Shown piece after piece: positions 27,264-38,642 of a DNA stretch of 64,000 bases. Location of the stretch: positions 62,001 through 126,000 of the forward strand of contig NZ_JAQTXM010000002.1 of assembly GCF_028688795.1 (NCBI RefSeq), given 5' to 3'. This DNA is from Rhodoferax sp. (GTDB lineage: Bacteria > Pseudomonadota > Gammaproteobacteria > Burkholderiales > Burkholderiaceae_C). The first letter of the stretch is position 1; each line of letters begins with the position of its first letter. The notes beneath the pieces were generated by a model. That model was not told the origin of the DNA. It worked only from the letters and a program-made list of their open reading frames with translations, and made no database searches. Made by a program: the position numbers and the translations under genes.

Positions 27264-28097
27264 ATGAACAAACCAAACCACGCCCCCTTGACTGACGATG
27301 AATGCCACGCGCTGACAGACAGCCAAGGCACGCCTGAGGTTTTGGCTGTGCTGCGGCAACGACTGGCGACCGACCCCGATGGGCAATGCCGCCTGACCCA
27401 ATGGCATCATCAAAGAGATGCCCTGCAAAAGTTGTACACCGAGGTGCTGGACGACGCCGTGCCCCCGGCACTTGCACAAGCCGCGCTGAAAACGGGTGTC
27501 GCGCACGAAACCGCCACCCACACCTTGCGCCTAGGTGGCATGGTTGCTAGCGTGGTGCTGGCTTTTGCCGCGGGCTGGCTGGCCAATAGCAGTTGGCAGA
27601 GCACCGGGGCAATTGATGCCGCAGCGCCAAAATTGGCAAGGGCAAAGCTTGAACATGATTTCGTACGTCAGGCCAGTCTGGCCCACAACGTCTATGTGCC
27701 AGAAGTTCGGCATCCCGTCGAAGTCACGGCGCTGGAGCAGGCACACCTGGTGCAGTGGCTTTCTAAACGCCTCAGCAAACCGCTCAAGGTGCCTGATTTG
27801 ACGGCGCAAGGGTTTGAGTTGGTGGGCGGCAGGCTGTTGCCTGGTGACACTGGCGCAAGGGCCCAGTTCATGTTCCAAAACGCAGCCGGTGGCCGGGTCA
27901 CCCTGTATCTGGGAACGCTAACAGTACCTGCAAAAGCCAAGCCGTTTTCCGGCCAGGAAACAGCATTTCGATATGAGCCCCAAGCCGGTGTGCCCAGTTT
28001 CTATTGGGTGGACCACGGGTTTGGCTACGCGCTGACGGGCCAGCTGCCACGCGACGCACTCATGAAACTGGCGCAAGTGGTCTACCAGCAGCTGTAA
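27264..28097 (+). CDS. Transmembrane anti-sigma factor
   Basis: 277 residues from the ATG giving MNKPNHAPLT. The N-terminal cytoplasmic part (1-90) has the helical pattern of anti-sigma domains without the HxxxCxxC zinc motif. One membrane segment (about 95-114, LGGMVASVVLAFAAGWLA) is followed by a periplasmic domain of about 160 residues ending in a compact fold with YEPQAGVPSFYWVDHGFGYA. The arrangement resembles proteins annotated as transmembrane transcriptional regulators (anti-sigma factors) beside such sigma genes. It probably holds the sigma factor at the membrane until a periplasmic signal is sensed. Confidence 0.82.
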   Translation: MNKPNHAPLTDDECHALTDSQGTPEVLAVLRQRLATDPDGQCRLTQWHHQRDALQKLYTEVLDDAVPPALAQAALKTGVAHETATHTLRLGGMVASVVLAFAAGWLANSSWQSTGAIDAAAPKLARAKLEHDFVRQASLAHNVYVPEVRHPVEVTALEQAHLVQWLSKRLSKPLKVPDLTAQGFELVGGRLLPGDTGARAQFMFQNAAGGRVTLYLGTLTVPAKAKPFSGQETAFRYEPQAGVPSFYWVDHGFGYALTGQLPRDALMKLAQVVYQQL

Positions 28098-28103
28098 AAC
28101 CTA

Positions 28104-29210
28104 TCAGGTGAGCGCACGCAGCGGGTGGCTGTGGGTAGGCCACGGGCTGCTGAAAAACGGCTGCACCATGTCAGGCGTAACGTCTTCAATGCGTGCTGGC
28201 TGCCAGCGGGGCGCGTTGTCCTTGTCAATGACCAAGGCGCGAATCCCCTCGGCAGCTTCGGTCTGGCGACCGCTTCGGTTCAAGTGCGCCGGGAAAAAGC
28301 AGTGCCGCATCATGTCGCGCTCCATACGCAAATCCTGCGCCACTGTCAGATGACGCGCCCGACGAATCTGCTCAAACGCTACATGCAGCATCAAGGGTGA
28401 CCGTTGACGCAGCTGGGCCGCGCTTTGCTGCGCCCAATCTGAGACATCCGCTTCCAGTGCTTGCACGATGGCCCGCACCGAGCCCAGCGAAAAATAGTAA
28501 TAAATTTGGTCTCTAGCCCTTATATCAAAAGCGTTAGAAGCTATCTTAAATGCAGCAACCCAGTTTGCTAACTGAAGTGAATCATGCGGATCAAGCGCCG
28601 CAAGTGCATCCCACGCCTGGGGCAGGTCGGCCACATCCAGACAGTGATCTGCCAAGCCAAGCTCAATGGCCTCGGTTGCCCCTACCGTTGTCCCTGTCAG
28701 GGCCAGCCACTCACCACAATAGCCGGGGCAGTGGCTCAAAAAATAGCCGCCGCCAACATCGGGAAACAGACCAATGGCGGTCTCAGGCATCGCCATCTTG
28801 GTGCGTGAAGTCACCAAGCGATGCGATGCACCCTGGCTGATGCCCATGCCGCCGCCCATCACAACACCATCCATGAAGGCGATGAACGGCTTGGGGTAGC
28901 TGTAAATCAAATGGTTGAGGGTGTATTCCTCGGTAAAAAAATCTTCTGGGCTTGGGTCACCCGACACCAAGGCCTGGTGAAAAAAGCGGATGTCGCCGCC
29001 CGCACAGAATGCACCAAACAGCCCGGCCTTGTTGCTGCCACGAATCGCCACCGCCCTGACACGATCATCCTCGCGCCAGGCCAGCAGGCAGGTCGTCAAA
29101 TCCCGAACCATGGACAGCGTCAAGGCATTGAGCGCTTGCGGCCGGTTCAAGGTGATGAAACCCACCTGCCCGCGCACCCCGCATAACACATCATTCAACA
29201 GATCACTCAT
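28104..29210 (-). CDS. Enoyl-CoA hydratase/3-hydroxyisobutyryl-CoA hydrolase-family protein with palindrome insertion
   Basis: 368 residues from the ATG giving MSDLLNDVLC, which overlaps the upstream transporter stop by 4 bases. Crotonase fold: ITLNRPQALNALTLSM, the oxyanion-hole segment AFCAGGDIRFF, and MDGVVMGGGMGISQ, with ETAIGLFPDVGGGYFLS following. The extended C-terminal part with MMRHCFFPAHLNR places it near the HIBYL-CoA hydrolase subgroup rather than short hydratases. A palindrome copy encodes about residues 222-238 (KIASNAFDIRARDQIYY) in frame. Whether it is a hydrolase (valine catabolism) or a hydratase cannot be settled by eye. Confidence 0.85.
   Translation of the reverse strand: MSDLLNDVLCGVRGQVGFITLNRPQALNALTLSMVRDLTTCLLAWREDDRVRAVAIRGSNKAGLFGAFCAGGDIRFFHQALVSGDPSPEDFFTEEYTLNHLIYSYPKPFIAFMDGVVMGGGMGISQGASHRLVTSRTKMAMPETAIGLFPDVGGGYFLSHCPGYCGEWLALTGTTVGATEAIELGLADHCLDVADLPQAWDALAALDPHDSLQLANWVAAFKIASNAFDIRARDQIYYYFSLGSVRAIVQALEADVSDWAQQSAAQLRQRSPLMLHVAFEQIRRARHLTVAQDLRMERDMMRHCFFPAHLNRSGRQTEAAEGIRALVIDKDNAPRWQPARIEDVTPDMVQPFFSSPWPTHSHPLRALT
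28508..28544 (-). repeat. Dispersed palindrome copy 7, inside the hydratase-family gene
   Basis: Minus-strand sequence begins ATAGCTTCTAACGCTTTT and ends ATAAGGGCTAGAGACC, a good consensus copy. Read in sense as I-A-S-N-A-F-D-I-R-A-R-D, the same frame as copies 5, 11 and 12. Confidence 0.85.
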
Positions 29211-30082
29211 GCCCGGCCCCTCCATGCCACCAACTCATTGGCCACCAGCGCACCGATCACCAGCGCGCCTCCGACGAACACGTCATGCCCCGGCACCTCG
29301 CCAGCACCGACCCAAGCCAGCAAGATTCCAAAAATCACCTCCAACAGGCCCAGCAGCGCCACTTCCGGCGCCTTCAGCACACGCGCACAAACTACCACCA
29401 ACACACATGGAATCGCCAATTGAACCAACCCAAGACCGGACAACAGCCACAAATCATGGATGGAGGCCTGAAACGGCCAGGCCAGTGGTAGCGTCACAAG
29501 CGCCGACAGCGCCGCGCCGATCAACACCGCTGGAACCAGGTCCACGTCGTGACCCTGTGCATGGGCGTGTTGCGTGATGGTCCAGTTGGCAGCACCGGCT
29601 ACCGGCACACACAGCGCCACCAAGGTACCCGCCAGGCTAACACCCTGCCCCAACTGGCTGGCATACATGTAGGCAATGCCAGCGCCCGCAACCACAATGG
29701 CCAACCATGTGCGCAATGGAATGCGGTGACCGATGAAGATGCGTGCAGCCAGGGCGGTGAGCAAGGGGGTCAGGGCCATCGTGACCAGCACATTGGCCAC
29801 CGTGGTGAGCATGAGGGCCACCATGAAAAAGGTCATCATGCCGCTCCAGCACAAGCCAGACAGCCACATGACTGCGCCGCCGTGGCGCATGCGCCTGAAG
29901 ACGCCACGCCCTTTGAAAAGCGGCAACAGCACCAGCAGGCAAAGCATGGTGAAGAAGCTGCGCCAAAAGGTCACCTCAAACTTCTGCGCGTGCTCCAGAT
30001 GCCGCGTCACCACGCCCGCGATGGACCACATCAGGGTCACACCCACCATCAAAAGTACGGCACGGTTATGGGAGAGTTTCAA
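29207..30082 (-). CDS. DMT-superfamily (EamA) transporter
   Basis: 291 residues with about ten hydrophobic segments in two EamA repeats. The first reads AVLLMVGVTLMWSIAGVVTR and the second begins near SLAGTLVALCVPVAGAANW. A TTG start is used, supported by AAGGTCAGG ahead of it. These are drug/metabolite exporters, commonly for amino acids or other small molecules; the substrate is not predictable. It shares a 4-base overlap with the downstream acyl-CoA enzyme gene. Confidence 0.88.
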   Translation of the reverse strand: MKLSHNRAVLLMVGVTLMWSIAGVVTRHLEHAQKFEVTFWRSFFTMLCLLVLLPLFKGRGVFRRMRHGGAVMWLSGLCWSGMMTFFMVALMLTTVANVLVTMALTPLLTALAARIFIGHRIPLRTWLAIVVAGAGIAYMYASQLGQGVSLAGTLVALCVPVAGAANWTITQHAHAQGHDVDLVPAVLIGAALSALVTLPLAWPFQASIHDLWLLSGLGLVQLAIPCVLVVVCARVLKAPEVALLGLLEVIFGILLAWVGAGEVPGHDVFVGGALVIGALVANELVAWRGRA

Positions 30083-30118
30083 ACCTGACCTTCAAGCGTC
30101 CTATTGGACTCAAACATG

Positions 30119-30161
30119 AAAAAAGCGCTGCCACTTCAGCGCAAGCAGAAGTGACAACGCC
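30119..30161 (-). terminator. Intrinsic terminator after typA
   Basis: On the minus strand a 13-bp stem (GCGTTGTCACTTC with GAAGTGGCAGCGC, containing two G-U pairs) with a 10-base loop is followed by seven T. It starts about 47 bases after the typA stop and would end the rimP-to-typA operon. Confidence 0.85.
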
Positions 30162-30207
30162 CTGTTGGCTCCCGTTTTTACGGATGCCTCAGCAAGCTGC
30201 TGGATGA

Positions 30208-32037
30208 TCAGCCGTTGCGGCCAGCCTTCTTGCGGTCATGTTCAGACAAATGACGCTTGCGCAGGCGAATCGACTTGGGTGTGATTTCAACCAGTTCGTC
30301 GTCTTCAATGAATTCCACACCATATTCCAGCGTCAACTGGATCGGTGGCGTGATCTTGATCGCGTCTTCCTTGCCACTCACGCGGAAGTTGGTCAGCTGC
30401 TTGGTACGCGTGGCATTCACCACCAGATCGTTGTCACGGTTGTGGATGCCCACAATCATGCCTTCGTACACCGGATCATTTGCCGTGACGAACATGCGGC
30501 CACGGTCATCGAGCTTGCCCAGGGCGTAGTTGAAGATTTCACCAGCGTCCATGGAGATCAACACACCATTTTTACGGCCGCCGATTTCACCCTTATGGGG
30601 TTCGTAGCTGTCAAAAATATTCGAGATCAGGCCAGAGCCACGCGTCAAGTTCAAAAACTCGTTGGTAAAACCAATCAAACCACGCGCTGGAATGCGGTAT
30701 TCCAGGCGGACACGGCCACGGCCATCGGGTTCCATGTTGACCAGGTCGCCCTTGCGTTCACCTAAGGCTTGCATGACGCCACCTTGATGTTGCTCTTCCA
30801 CGTCAACCGTCACCATTTCGATAGGCTCGTGCTTCTCGCCATTGACTTCCTTGATCACCACACGTGGCTTGCTCACGGCCAGCTCATAACCTTCGCGGCG
30901 CATGTTTTCCAGCAAAATGGTCAAGTGCAGTTCACCGCGGCCCATGACTTCAAAGATACCTTCTTCGTCAGTTTCCTTGACGCGCAGCGCCACGTTGTGT
31001 TGCAGTTCTTTTTGCAGGCGGTCCCAAATTTGACGGCTGGTGACAAACTTGCCTTCACGGCCAGCCAATGGGCTGGTATTCACGCAAAAATTCATGGTCA
31101 GGGTGGGTTCGTCCACCTTGAGCATAGGCAACGGTGCAGGATTGGTTGGATCGGTGATGGTGACACCAATGCCGATGTCTGTCAGGCCATTGATCAGCAC
31201 AATTTCACCTGGACCCGCTTCATCGGTCTGCACGCGCTCCAGCCCCTGGAAGGTCAACACCTGATTGACCCGGCCCTTGACGGCCTTGCCATCTGTGCCT
31301 TCCATGACCACCACGTCCATCATGGGACGGATCGTGCCTTGGCTGATGCGGCCAACGCCAATGCGACCGACAAAGGTCGAAAAGTCGAGCGCCGAAATTT
31401 GCAATTGCAGCGGCGCCGCAGGGTCACCCTGTTGGTGGGGCACGTGTTGCAAGATGGTGTTGAACAGGGCCGACATGTCGGGACCCCATTGTTCGCCCTG
31501 GCCGCCCTCTTCCATTGACGACCAACCATTGATGCCCGAGGCATAAACCACCGGAAAATCAAGCTGCTCATCCGTGGCACCAAGCTTGTCAAACAAATCA
31601 AATGCAGCGTTCACCACAAATTGCGGACGTGCACCGGGCTTGTCCACCTTGTTGACCACCAAAATCGGTTTCAGACCCAAGGCCAGCGCCTTCTTGGTCA
31701 CAAAACGGGTTTGTGGCATGGGGCCTTCTTGGGCATCAATCAACAGCACCACACCGTCAACCATGCTCAGGGCACGCTCTACTTCACCACCAAAGTCGGC
31801 GTGGCCGGGTGTATCAACAATGTTGATGTGTGTGCCTTCCCAGGTCACGGCACAGTTCTTGGCCAAAATGGTAATGCCACGCTCTTTTTCAATCGCGTTG
31901 TTGTCCATCACGGTGTCGACCACTTTTTCGTGTTCGGCAAAAGTGCCGGACTGACGCAGCAATTGGTCAACCATGGTCGTTTTACCGTGGTCAACGTGGG
32001 CAATGATCGCAATGTTTCGTATTTGTTTATGTGCCAT
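30208..32037 (-). CDS. typA: Translational GTPase TypA/BipA
   Basis: 609 residues, normal length. GTPase motifs: AHVDHGKTT at about 14-22, RGITI in switch [14 protein letters not shown] in switch [11 protein letters not shown] (G4). EF-G-like domains III and V follow, then the BipA-specific C-terminal domain with [12 protein letters not shown] at the end. TypA binds the ribosome and helps assembly and stress growth, notably at low temperature. It is the last gene of the rimP-nusA-infB-rbfA-truB-typA run, 11 bases after truB. Confidence 0.97.
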   Translation of the reverse strand: MAHKQIRNIAIIAHVDHGKTTMVDQLLRQSGTFAEHEKVVDTVMDNNAIEKERGITILAKNCAVTWEGTHINIVDTPGHADFGGEVERALSMVDGVVLLIDAQEGPMPQTRFVTKKALALGLKPILVVNKVDKPGARPQFVVNAAFDLFDKLGATDEQLDFPVVYASGINGWSSMEEGGQGEQWGPDMSALFNTILQHVPHQQGDPAAPLQLQISALDFSTFVGRIGVGRISQGTIRPMMDVVVMEGTDGKAVKGRVNQVLTFQGLERVQTDEAGPGEIVLINGLTDIGIGVTITDPTNPAPLPMLKVDEPTLTMNFCVNTSPLAGREGKFVTSRQIWDRLQKELQHNVALRVKETDEEGIFEVMGRGELHLTILLENMRREGYELAVSKPRVVIKEVNGEKHEPIEMVTVDVEEQHQGGVMQALGERKGDLVNMEPDGRGRVRLEYRIPARGLIGFTNEFLNLTRGSGLISNIFDSYEPHKGEIGGRKNGVLISMDAGEIFNYALGKLDDRGRMFVTANDPVYEGMIVGIHNRDNDLVVNATRTKQLTNFRVSGKEDAIKITPPIQLTLEYGVEFIEDDELVEITPKSIRLRKRHLSEHDRKKAGRNG

Positions 32038-32048
32038 GGTTCACTTTC

Positions 32049-33041
32049 TTAAATGGGTTGAACATCGGGTGTGTTGGGACACGCCTGAGTCCGGGATGCA
32101 TTTGCAATCTGTTCAATTTCGATCGGGCTGAGCAGCCGCCCGGGGATTAACTCACCTGCTACCACATGGGCAGTGCCCAGCAGCGCTTTCGTTTTTTCTT
32201 CATACACCGCGACTTGCACCGCGTCTGGCCAAGCGCCACGACGGCGCACGCCGCTCAAGAATCGGCTGGTATTGTCAGCGTCAAGTGTGACCACCATATG
32301 ATTCACCAACAAACTGTCCACCGGAAGCAGGCACGCCAACCGCTCGTCTTCGGTCATGGCCTCAAGGGCTTCCAGCGTCACACACTGTGGCTCTTCAAAG
32401 CCGCCCGTAGCCACTCGCCGCAGTGCGCTCAAATGCGCCCCGCAACCCAAGGCTTCGCCGACGTCTTCACCCAATGTACGAATGTAGGTGCCCTTGCTGC
32501 ATTTCACTATCATATCAATAGCTGGTAGCGCAATATCATCAAGGGCTAGAGCCATATTTAACTCATAAATCGTAATCTGCCGCCGCTCCCGTTCTACCTC
32601 GATACCGGCCCTGGCATATTCATACAAAGCCTTGCCGTCTTTCTTCAACGCGCTGTGCATCGGCGGCAGTTGGCTGATAACTCCGGTAAATTGATCAGCA
32701 ACCTGTAACACATCTTGTGCAGAGACCGCCACAGGCCGGGTTTCAATCACATCGCCTTCGGCATCGCCGGTGCTGGTCTTCTTGCCCAAACACACGACAG
32801 CTTGGTAAGTCTTGTCGGCATCCAATTGCAACTGACTAAACTTTGTAGCAGCGCCAAAACACAGGGGCAAAACGCCACTGGCCAAAGGATCCAGCGTACC
32901 TGTATGCCCAGCTTTTTCGGCCCGCAAGAGCCATTTCACCTTCTGCAAAATATCATTGCTGGACCAGCCCAATGGTTTGTCCAGCAACAGCACCCCATGC
33001 ACAGGGCGCCTTGCAACCCGTGCACGTGGCGCTTTTGTCAT
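32049..33041 (-). CDS. truB: tRNA pseudouridine(55) synthase with palindrome insertion
   Basis: 330 residues. The N-terminal VHGVLLLDKPLGWSSND and the catalytic Asp51 in GHTGTLDPLASG identify TruB, with the KCSKGTYIRTLGEDVG segment in the middle. It forms pseudouridine 55 in the T-loop of tRNAs. A palindrome copy encodes about residues 163-176 (MALALDDIALPAID) just before the KCSKGTYIRTL strand, where relatives are shorter. The gene lies 2 bases after rbfA. Confidence 0.95.
   Translation of the reverse strand: MTKAPRARVARRPVHGVLLLDKPLGWSSNDILQKVKWLLRAEKAGHTGTLDPLASGVLPLCFGAATKFSQLQLDADKTYQAVVCLGKKTSTGDAEGDVIETRPVAVSAQDVLQVADQFTGVISQLPPMHSALKKDGKALYEYARAGIEVERERRQITIYELNMALALDDIALPAIDMIVKCSKGTYIRTLGEDVGEALGCGAHLSALRRVATGGFEEPQCVTLEALEAMTEDERLACLLPVDSLLVNHMVVTLDADNTSRFLSGVRRRGAWPDAVQVAVYEEKTKALLGTAHVVAGELIPGRLLSPIEIEQIANASRTQACPNTPDVQPI
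32518..32553 (+). repeat. Dispersed palindrome copy 8, inside truB
   Basis: Plus-strand sequence begins ATAGCTGGTAGCGCAATA and ends AAGGGCTAGAGCC. truB reads it antisense as A-L-A-L-D-D-I-A-L-P-A-I, the same frame as copies 6 and 9. Confidence 0.8.
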
Positions 33042-33043
33042 GT

Positions 33044-33412
33044 TCAGTCCTCTTTGACTCGGGACGCCACTGCACGCGCAATCAGTGCATTCATGTCGGC
33101 CGCGCGCTCAGGCGTTTGGTCGTAGATGAAGTGCAAAGTCGGCACAGTGTGAATGTGCAAGCGCTTGAACAAGCCGCTGCGCAGGAAGCCAGCGGCCTGA
33201 TTCAGCCCCTCAGAACAGGCCTTCACATCACCGGCAAGCAGGCTGAAAAAAACCTTGGCATGGGCGTAATCAGGTGTTACTTCAACACCCTGAATAGTGA
33301 CCATGCCCACGCGCGGATCCTTGAGCTCACGGGCGATCAGTTCAGTCAGATCCCGCTGGATCTGATCGGCAACTTTGAACGCCCGGTTGGGAGTAGATGA
33401 CTTTTTAGGCAC
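33044..33412 (-). CDS. rbfA: Ribosome-binding factor A
   Basis: 122 residues with a GTG start. KH-type fold with [18 protein letters not shown] N-terminal helix and the conserved [18 protein letters not shown] strand pair; ends in a helix with [15 protein letters not shown]. It binds the 30S head late in assembly. Sits between infB (18 bases) and truB (2 bases). Confidence 0.96.
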   Translation of the reverse strand: MPKKSSTPNRAFKVADQIQRDLTELIARELKDPRVGMVTIQGVEVTPDYAHAKVFFSLLAGDVKACSEGLNQAAGFLRSGLFKRLHIHTVPTLHFIYDQTPERAADMNALIARAVASRVKED

Positions 33413-33430
33413 GTCTTTGACTCACTGCGA

Positions 33431-36370
33431 TCACAAGGTACGGGCAACTTCACGAATTTCAAAGAACTCCAACACGTCCCCGATTTCGATGTCGTTGTAG
33501 TTCTTGATGTTCAAGCCGCAGTCGAAGCCTTCGCGCACTTCCTTGACATCGTCCTTGAAGCGTTTGAGCGAATCGAGTTCGCCGGTGTATATCACCGTGT
33601 TCTGACGCAGCAAACGCAAGCGTGCGGTGCGACGCACCACGCCAGCAGTAACCATACAGCCAGCAATGGAGCCAATCTTGGTGACCTTGAAAATCTGGCG
33701 AATTTCGGCGGTACCAATGACTTCTTCCTTCTTGTCTGGCGTCAACATGCCGGACATGGCCAACTTCAAATCGTCCACGGCGTCATAAATGATGTCGTAG
33801 TAACGGATGTCGACCCCGTTGTTTTCGGCCAACTTGCGCGCGCCGGCATCGGCACGGGTGTTGAAGCCAATGATGACGGCTTTAGAAGCAATCGCCAAAT
33901 TGACGTCGGATTCACTGATACCACCCACTGCGGCGTACACCAGTTGAACCTTGATTTCGTCTGTGGAAAGCTTGAGCAGCGACTGCGCCAAAGCTTCTTG
34001 CGAACCCTGCACATCGGCCTTGACGATGATCGGCACCATCTTGACTTCACCAGCGGTCATATCCGTGAACATGTTTTCCAGCTTGGCTGCTTGCTGCTTG
34101 GCCAGCTTGGTATGACGGAACTTGCCGGCACGGTAAGTGGCGATTTCACGGGCCCGACGCTCGTCAGTCAGCACCATGAACTCGTCACCCGCTTGCGGCA
34201 CCTCGGTCAAGCCCTGAATTTCCACCGGAATCGACGGCCCAGCGGACTTGACGGACTTGCCGTTTTCATCCAGCATGGCTCGCACACGACCATAGGTTTG
34301 GCCGGCCAACACAATGTCACCAGTTTTGAGGGTACCGGACTGAACCAGCACAGTTGCCACTGGCCCGCGACCCTTGTCAAGTTGCGCTTCAATCACCAGG
34401 CCCTTGGCCATGGCATCCACCGGTGCCCTGAGTTCAAGCACTTCAGCCTGCAGCAACACCTGCTCCAGCAACTCGTCAATGCCTTGGCCGGTTTTTGCCG
34501 ACACAGAGACAAAAGGTGAGGTACCACCAAAATCTTCTGGAATCACGTCTTCGACCACGAGCTCGTTTTTGACACGCTCAGGGCTGGCATCGGGTTTGTC
34601 CACTTTGGTAATGGCCACCACGATCGGCACACCAGCTGCCTTGGCGTGCTTGATGGCTTCCTTTGTTTGGGGCATGACACCGTCGTCCGCTGCCACCACC
34701 AAAATCACAATGTCGGTAGCCTGTGCACCACGGGCACGCATGGCAGTGAACGCCTCGTGGCCAGGGGTATCCAGGAAGGACACGACACCGCGGGTCGTTT
34801 CCACATGGTAGGCACCAATGTGTTGGGTGATGCCACCAGCTTCGCCAGAGGCCACTTTTGTGCGGCGAATGTAATCGAGCAATGACGTCTTGCCGTGATC
34901 GACGTGACCCATCACAGTCACCACGGGGGCGCGCGGCAACGATTCTGCATGCTGTTGCTGCACTTCATCGTCAGTAAACGCTTCGGGGTCATCAAGCGCA
35001 GCCACAATGGCTTTGTGACCCATTTCTTCCACCAAAATCATGGCAGTGTCTTGATCCAGAGGCTGGTTGATGGTGACCATCTGACCCAGCTTCATCAGGT
35101 GTTTGATCACTTCCGACGCCTTGACCGCCATCTTGTGGGCCAATTCGGCCACTGTGATGGTTTCTGGCACATGGACCTCAAGCACACGGACCTCCGCCGG
35201 TGCCGATTGGCCATGTTGATCATTGCGGTCGCGGTCATTGCTGCCACGACGGCCCCTTGGACCTCCGCGCCAGTTGCCACCACGCCCGGCACCTGCGCCG
35301 GTATCGCCACGGGTTGGAATGCCTTTTTTCTTGGCCGGGTCCCCTGCCCAGCTGCTAGACAGCTTGGCTGATTTAACTTCCTTGCCAGCACCGGCTGCGG
35401 CACCTGCTGCGGGTGCGGCAGCGGTGGCAGGTTTGGCTGGTGCGCCACCTGGTGGCTTGTGCAGGGTGCCCTTGATACCAGCTTTGGCCGCATCAACCGT
35501 CTTGACGACCGGCTTTGGTTCTGGTGGTTTTGGCGGGGGTGGCAGCTTCTTGCCAGGCTGAGACATCATCAGGCGAATCGCCGCAGCCTCATTTTCCGCC
35601 TTGCGTCGGCGATCGGTTAAGTCCAACGCGCGCGCTTGCTCCTCAGCCAGGCGGATTTGTGACTCAGCTGCAGCCTTTTCCTTGGCAACCGCGCGAGCTT
35701 GCAGGTCGGCACTTTCCTTGGCCTGTGCTTGTGCAGCAGCAAGCTCTTTGGCAGCCTGGGCGGCACTGTCATCGGCAGCACTTGGGGCGACTTTGGGCTG
35801 ACTCTGCAGCGCTTGCTGGCGTGCACGTGCCAAGGTCTCCGCCGCTTGGGCGGCTTGGGTTGCAGCCAATTCAGCCGCCTGTTGGGCTGCAGCCTCCTGG
35901 GCTTCACGTTGGCGACGACGCTCAGCCAATTCTTCTTCCTGGTGACGGATCAGTTCAGCCTGGCGACTGGCTTCTTCTTCACGACGTGAAAGTTCTGCGT
36001 GATCAATTTCAGGCGTTTCATCTTGCACCACCTCGTGTTCAGCCGCCTCCGCAGGCACATCCAGCGTATCGTCGCGGCGCACAAAGGTGCGCTTTTTACG
36101 CACTTCCACCTGAATCGTGCGAGCTTTACCGCTGGCATCGGCCTGCTTGATCTCGGTGGTCGATTTTTTGACCAACGTGATCTTTTTGCGCTCACCCGTT
36201 GCAGTGCCATGACTGGCCTGCAGGTAGCTCAACAGGCGCTGCTTGTCAGATTCAGTGAGATGATCAGACGCGGCTGTTTTAGCCACGCCTGCCGACTTGA
36301 ATTGTTCGAGCAACGTATCGGTAGATTTTTTGAGTTCATTGGCAAACTCGGCGACGGTCATACTGGACAT
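33431..36370 (-). CDS. infB: Translation initiation factor IF-2
   Basis: 979 residues, at the long end for the family. The N-terminal 400 residues hold a small IF2N domain ([16 protein letters not shown]), a long Ala/Gln/Glu-rich coiled-coil, a Pro/Ala-rich stretch and an Arg/Gly-rich basic patch ([14 protein letters not shown]). A second IF2N domain follows, then the GTPase with [22 protein letters not shown] and ITKVDKPDA, and domains II-IV that bind fMet-tRNA. It positions initiator tRNA on the 30S subunit and promotes subunit joining. Co-transcribed with nusA (77 bases upstream). Confidence 0.97.
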   Translation of the reverse strand: MSSMTVAEFANELKKSTDTLLEQFKSAGVAKTAASDHLTESDKQRLLSYLQASHGTATGERKKITLVKKSTTEIKQADASGKARTIQVEVRKKRTFVRRDDTLDVPAEAAEHEVVQDETPEIDHAELSRREEEASRQAELIRHQEEELAERRRQREAQEAAAQQAAELAATQAAQAAETLARARQQALQSQPKVAPSAADDSAAQAAKELAAAQAQAKESADLQARAVAKEKAAAESQIRLAEEQARALDLTDRRRKAENEAAAIRLMMSQPGKKLPPPPKPPEPKPVVKTVDAAKAGIKGTLHKPPGGAPAKPATAAAPAAGAAAGAGKEVKSAKLSSSWAGDPAKKKGIPTRGDTGAGAGRGGNWRGGPRGRRGSNDRDRNDQHGQSAPAEVRVLEVHVPETITVAELAHKMAVKASEVIKHLMKLGQMVTINQPLDQDTAMILVEEMGHKAIVAALDDPEAFTDDEVQQQHAESLPRAPVVTVMGHVDHGKTSLLDYIRRTKVASGEAGGITQHIGAYHVETTRGVVSFLDTPGHEAFTAMRARGAQATDIVILVVAADDGVMPQTKEAIKHAKAAGVPIVVAITKVDKPDASPERVKNELVVEDVIPEDFGGTSPFVSVSAKTGQGIDELLEQVLLQAEVLELRAPVDAMAKGLVIEAQLDKGRGPVATVLVQSGTLKTGDIVLAGQTYGRVRAMLDENGKSVKSAGPSIPVEIQGLTEVPQAGDEFMVLTDERRAREIATYRAGKFRHTKLAKQQAAKLENMFTDMTAGEVKMVPIIVKADVQGSQEALAQSLLKLSTDEIKVQLVYAAVGGISESDVNLAIASKAVIIGFNTRADAGARKLAENNGVDIRYYDIIYDAVDDLKLAMSGMLTPDKKEEVIGTAEIRQIFKVTKIGSIAGCMVTAGVVRRTARLRLLRQNTVIYTGELDSLKRFKDDVKEVREGFDCGLNIKNYNDIEIGDVLEFFEIREVARTL

Positions 36371-36447
36371 TTTTTGGGTAACCTTTAGTTCCGACTTTCA
36401 CGCCCTGCGGGCAGTGTTGAGTCCTTACTTAAACTGTGTATTCATGA

Positions 36448-37947
36448 TCAAGACTCTTGTGAAGATGCGTCATTGGAAAACCAATGTTCGCGCGCCTTCA
36501 TGATCAAAGATTTGGCTTCATCTGCGGACTGGCCGGTAATTTCTGTCAATTCGTCAACGGCCAGGTCACCCAGATCGTCAAGCGTATGGACACCATTTTC
36601 CGCCAGTTTGGCGATGAGTTCAGGCGTCAAACCTTGCAGGTCACGCAACTCAAGCACCCCATCGCCCACGCTTTCCTCGTTGGCGATTTCCATCGTCAAC
36701 AAAGCATCTTTGGCGCGTGTACGCAATTCGTTCACGGTGTCCTCGTCAAAGCTCTCGATTTCCAGCATTTCTTCAAGTGGCACATAAGCCACTTGTTCCA
36801 GACTGGCAAATCCTTCAGCGATCAACAGATCAGCAATCTCCTGGTCGACATCAAGCTTTTCCATGAACAGTTGCCGGCTCACATCAACCTCAGAGGCTTG
36901 CTTCTCGGCAGATTCAGCAGCATCAAGGATGTTGATTTTCCACCCTGTGAGTTCAGCCGCCAAGCGGACGTTTTGCCCGCCACGGCCAATGGCAATCGCC
37001 AGGTTTTCTTCATCAACCACCACATCCATGGCGTGGCGCTCTTCATCCACCACAATGCTGCTCACATTGGCAGGTGCCAGCGCGCCAATGACGAACTGCG
37101 CCGGGTCTTCGCTCCACAGCACAATGTCCACGCGTTCGCCAGCGAGCTCGTTGGTGACCGCATTGACACGCGTGCCACGCACACCGACACAGGTCCCAAT
37201 GGGATCAACGCGCTTATCGTGCGACAACACGGCGATCTTGGCACGTGAACCCGCATCACGGGCACAGGTTTTGATCTCTAGCAGACCCTGCTCAATTTCA
37301 GGCACTTCGTTGCGAAACAGCTCGATCATGAATTCCGGCGCAGATCGCGACAACACAATGGGTGCGCCGCGCAGGGTCAGGTCAACTTCCATGATCATGG
37401 CGCGCACACGGTCGCCAGTACGAAAGTTTTCCTTCGGAATCATCTCGTTACGACGCAGACGGCCCTCAACGCGACCAGATTCCACAATCAGATCACCCTT
37501 GTCCATGCGCTTAACGGTGCCAACAAAGATTTTGTCGCCACGCGACATGAAATCGTTGAGCAACATTTCACGCTCGGCATCACGAATTTTTTGCAGAATG
37601 ACCTGTTTCGCAGCCATGGCGCCAATGCGACCAATCGGCACGGACTCGATGGTTTCCTCGATGTACTCATCCACCTCGATGTCCGGAATTTGCTCTTTGG
37701 CTTCAAACAGCAAAATTTCCTGGTCAGGCAATTGCAGGCCCGCCTCATCCGGTACCACATGCCAACGGCGGAAAGTTTCGTACACGCCGGTGTCACGATT
37801 GAGCGACACGCGAATGTCGACCTCACCAACATAAAGCTTCTTTGTGGCCTGGGCCAGCGCAGCCTCTACAGCACCAAACACCACGTCGCGTTCGACGTTT
37901 TTCTCACGTGAGATGGCGTCCACCAACATTAACATTTCGCGATTCAT
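36448..37947 (-). CDS. nusA: Transcription termination/antitermination protein NusA
   Basis: 499 residues from the ATG giving [13 protein letters not shown]. The N-terminal polymerase-binding domain is followed by an S1 domain ([19 protein letters not shown]), two KH domains ([31 protein letters not shown]) and two C-terminal acidic repeats with helix-hairpin-like segments, as in proteobacterial NusA. It modulates pausing, termination and antitermination. It lies 17 bases after the rimP stop. Confidence 0.97.
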   Translation of the reverse strand: MNREMLMLVDAISREKNVERDVVFGAVEAALAQATKKLYVGEVDIRVSLNRDTGVYETFRRWHVVPDEAGLQLPDQEILLFEAKEQIPDIEVDEYIEETIESVPIGRIGAMAAKQVILQKIRDAEREMLLNDFMSRGDKIFVGTVKRMDKGDLIVESGRVEGRLRRNEMIPKENFRTGDRVRAMIMEVDLTLRGAPIVLSRSAPEFMIELFRNEVPEIEQGLLEIKTCARDAGSRAKIAVLSHDKRVDPIGTCVGVRGTRVNAVTNELAGERVDIVLWSEDPAQFVIGALAPANVSSIVVDEERHAMDVVVDEENLAIAIGRGGQNVRLAAELTGWKINILDAAESAEKQASEVDVSRQLFMEKLDVDQEIADLLIAEGFASLEQVAYVPLEEMLEIESFDEDTVNELRTRAKDALLTMEIANEESVGDGVLELRDLQGLTPELIAKLAENGVHTLDDLGDLAVDELTEITGQSADEAKSLIMKAREHWFSNDASSQES

Positions 37948-37964
37948 GCCATGACTCTCCTGTT

Positions 37965-38600
37965 TCAATTCAAATTGGGTTCCGACAGATCCAATGGAGA
38001 CGCTTGCGCGCGGCCTTTGAAACTGACGATGGGCGCCAGACGCGCCTCTTTGATCTCACTCAATACAAATCCAAGCGCCTGCAGCGGAGGCAACACGCGC
38101 TTTTTGCTGATCTTTTGGCCTGGTTTTGCATCAATCTCGTCACGCCAGACGATCTGCCAAGCCAACTCAGCTTGCGCAGCCTCGGTCGCACCCGGCGTAG
38201 CCTCAGCACGCTCCAGAACACCCCGGAACTTCTTGCGATTGGCATTAACCTGACCGGATGCTGCTGCGCCAATTGGCGCCTTCAGGGTCACATCAATGGT
38301 GTGACCGACAAAACGTTCAAAATCCTGATCGTTGCGCAACGGGCGATCGATACCGGGCGACGAGACCTCAAGACGGCTGTACTCAATTTGATCCACCTCA
38401 AGCGCAAATTGCAGTTGCCGAGTGACCTTTTCGCAGTCTTCCACCGTCACAAACTGCTCAACGACAGATTCAGCATCAACAGGTTTGGCCCAAGGCAAGT
38501 CGATGGTGATGCGCAGCAAACCACCAGCAGAACGTTCAATTTCCACCAAGTCATAGCCTAAGCCGGTCACAATTTGTTCAACAATTTCCTTGAGCGCCAC
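37965..38600 (-). CDS. rimP: Ribosome maturation factor RimP
   Basis: 211 residues. I place the start at the GTG giving [11 protein letters not shown], one codon inside a possible TTG start, because it matches the family N-terminus. Conserved: [20 protein letters not shown] and the SSPGIDRPL segment. The C-terminal SH3-like domain is longer than in E. coli RimP. Acts in 30S maturation. First gene of the rimP-nusA-infB operon; the promoter should lie between it and the terminator of the yej operon, about 40 bases away. Confidence 0.94.
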   Translation of the reverse strand: MALKEIVEQIVTGLGYDLVEIERSAGGLLRITIDLPWAKPVDAESVVEQFVTVEDCEKVTRQLQFALEVDQIEYSRLEVSSPGIDRPLRNDQDFERFVGHTIDVTLKAPIGAAASGQVNANRKKFRGVLERAEATPGATEAAQAELAWQIVWRDEIDAKPGQKISKKRVLPPLQALGFVLSEIKEARLAPIVSFKGRAQASPLDLSEPNLN

Positions 38601-38642
38601 CAATTTCCCAGCCTTAAATTCGATCTAACAAAAACAATCGAC

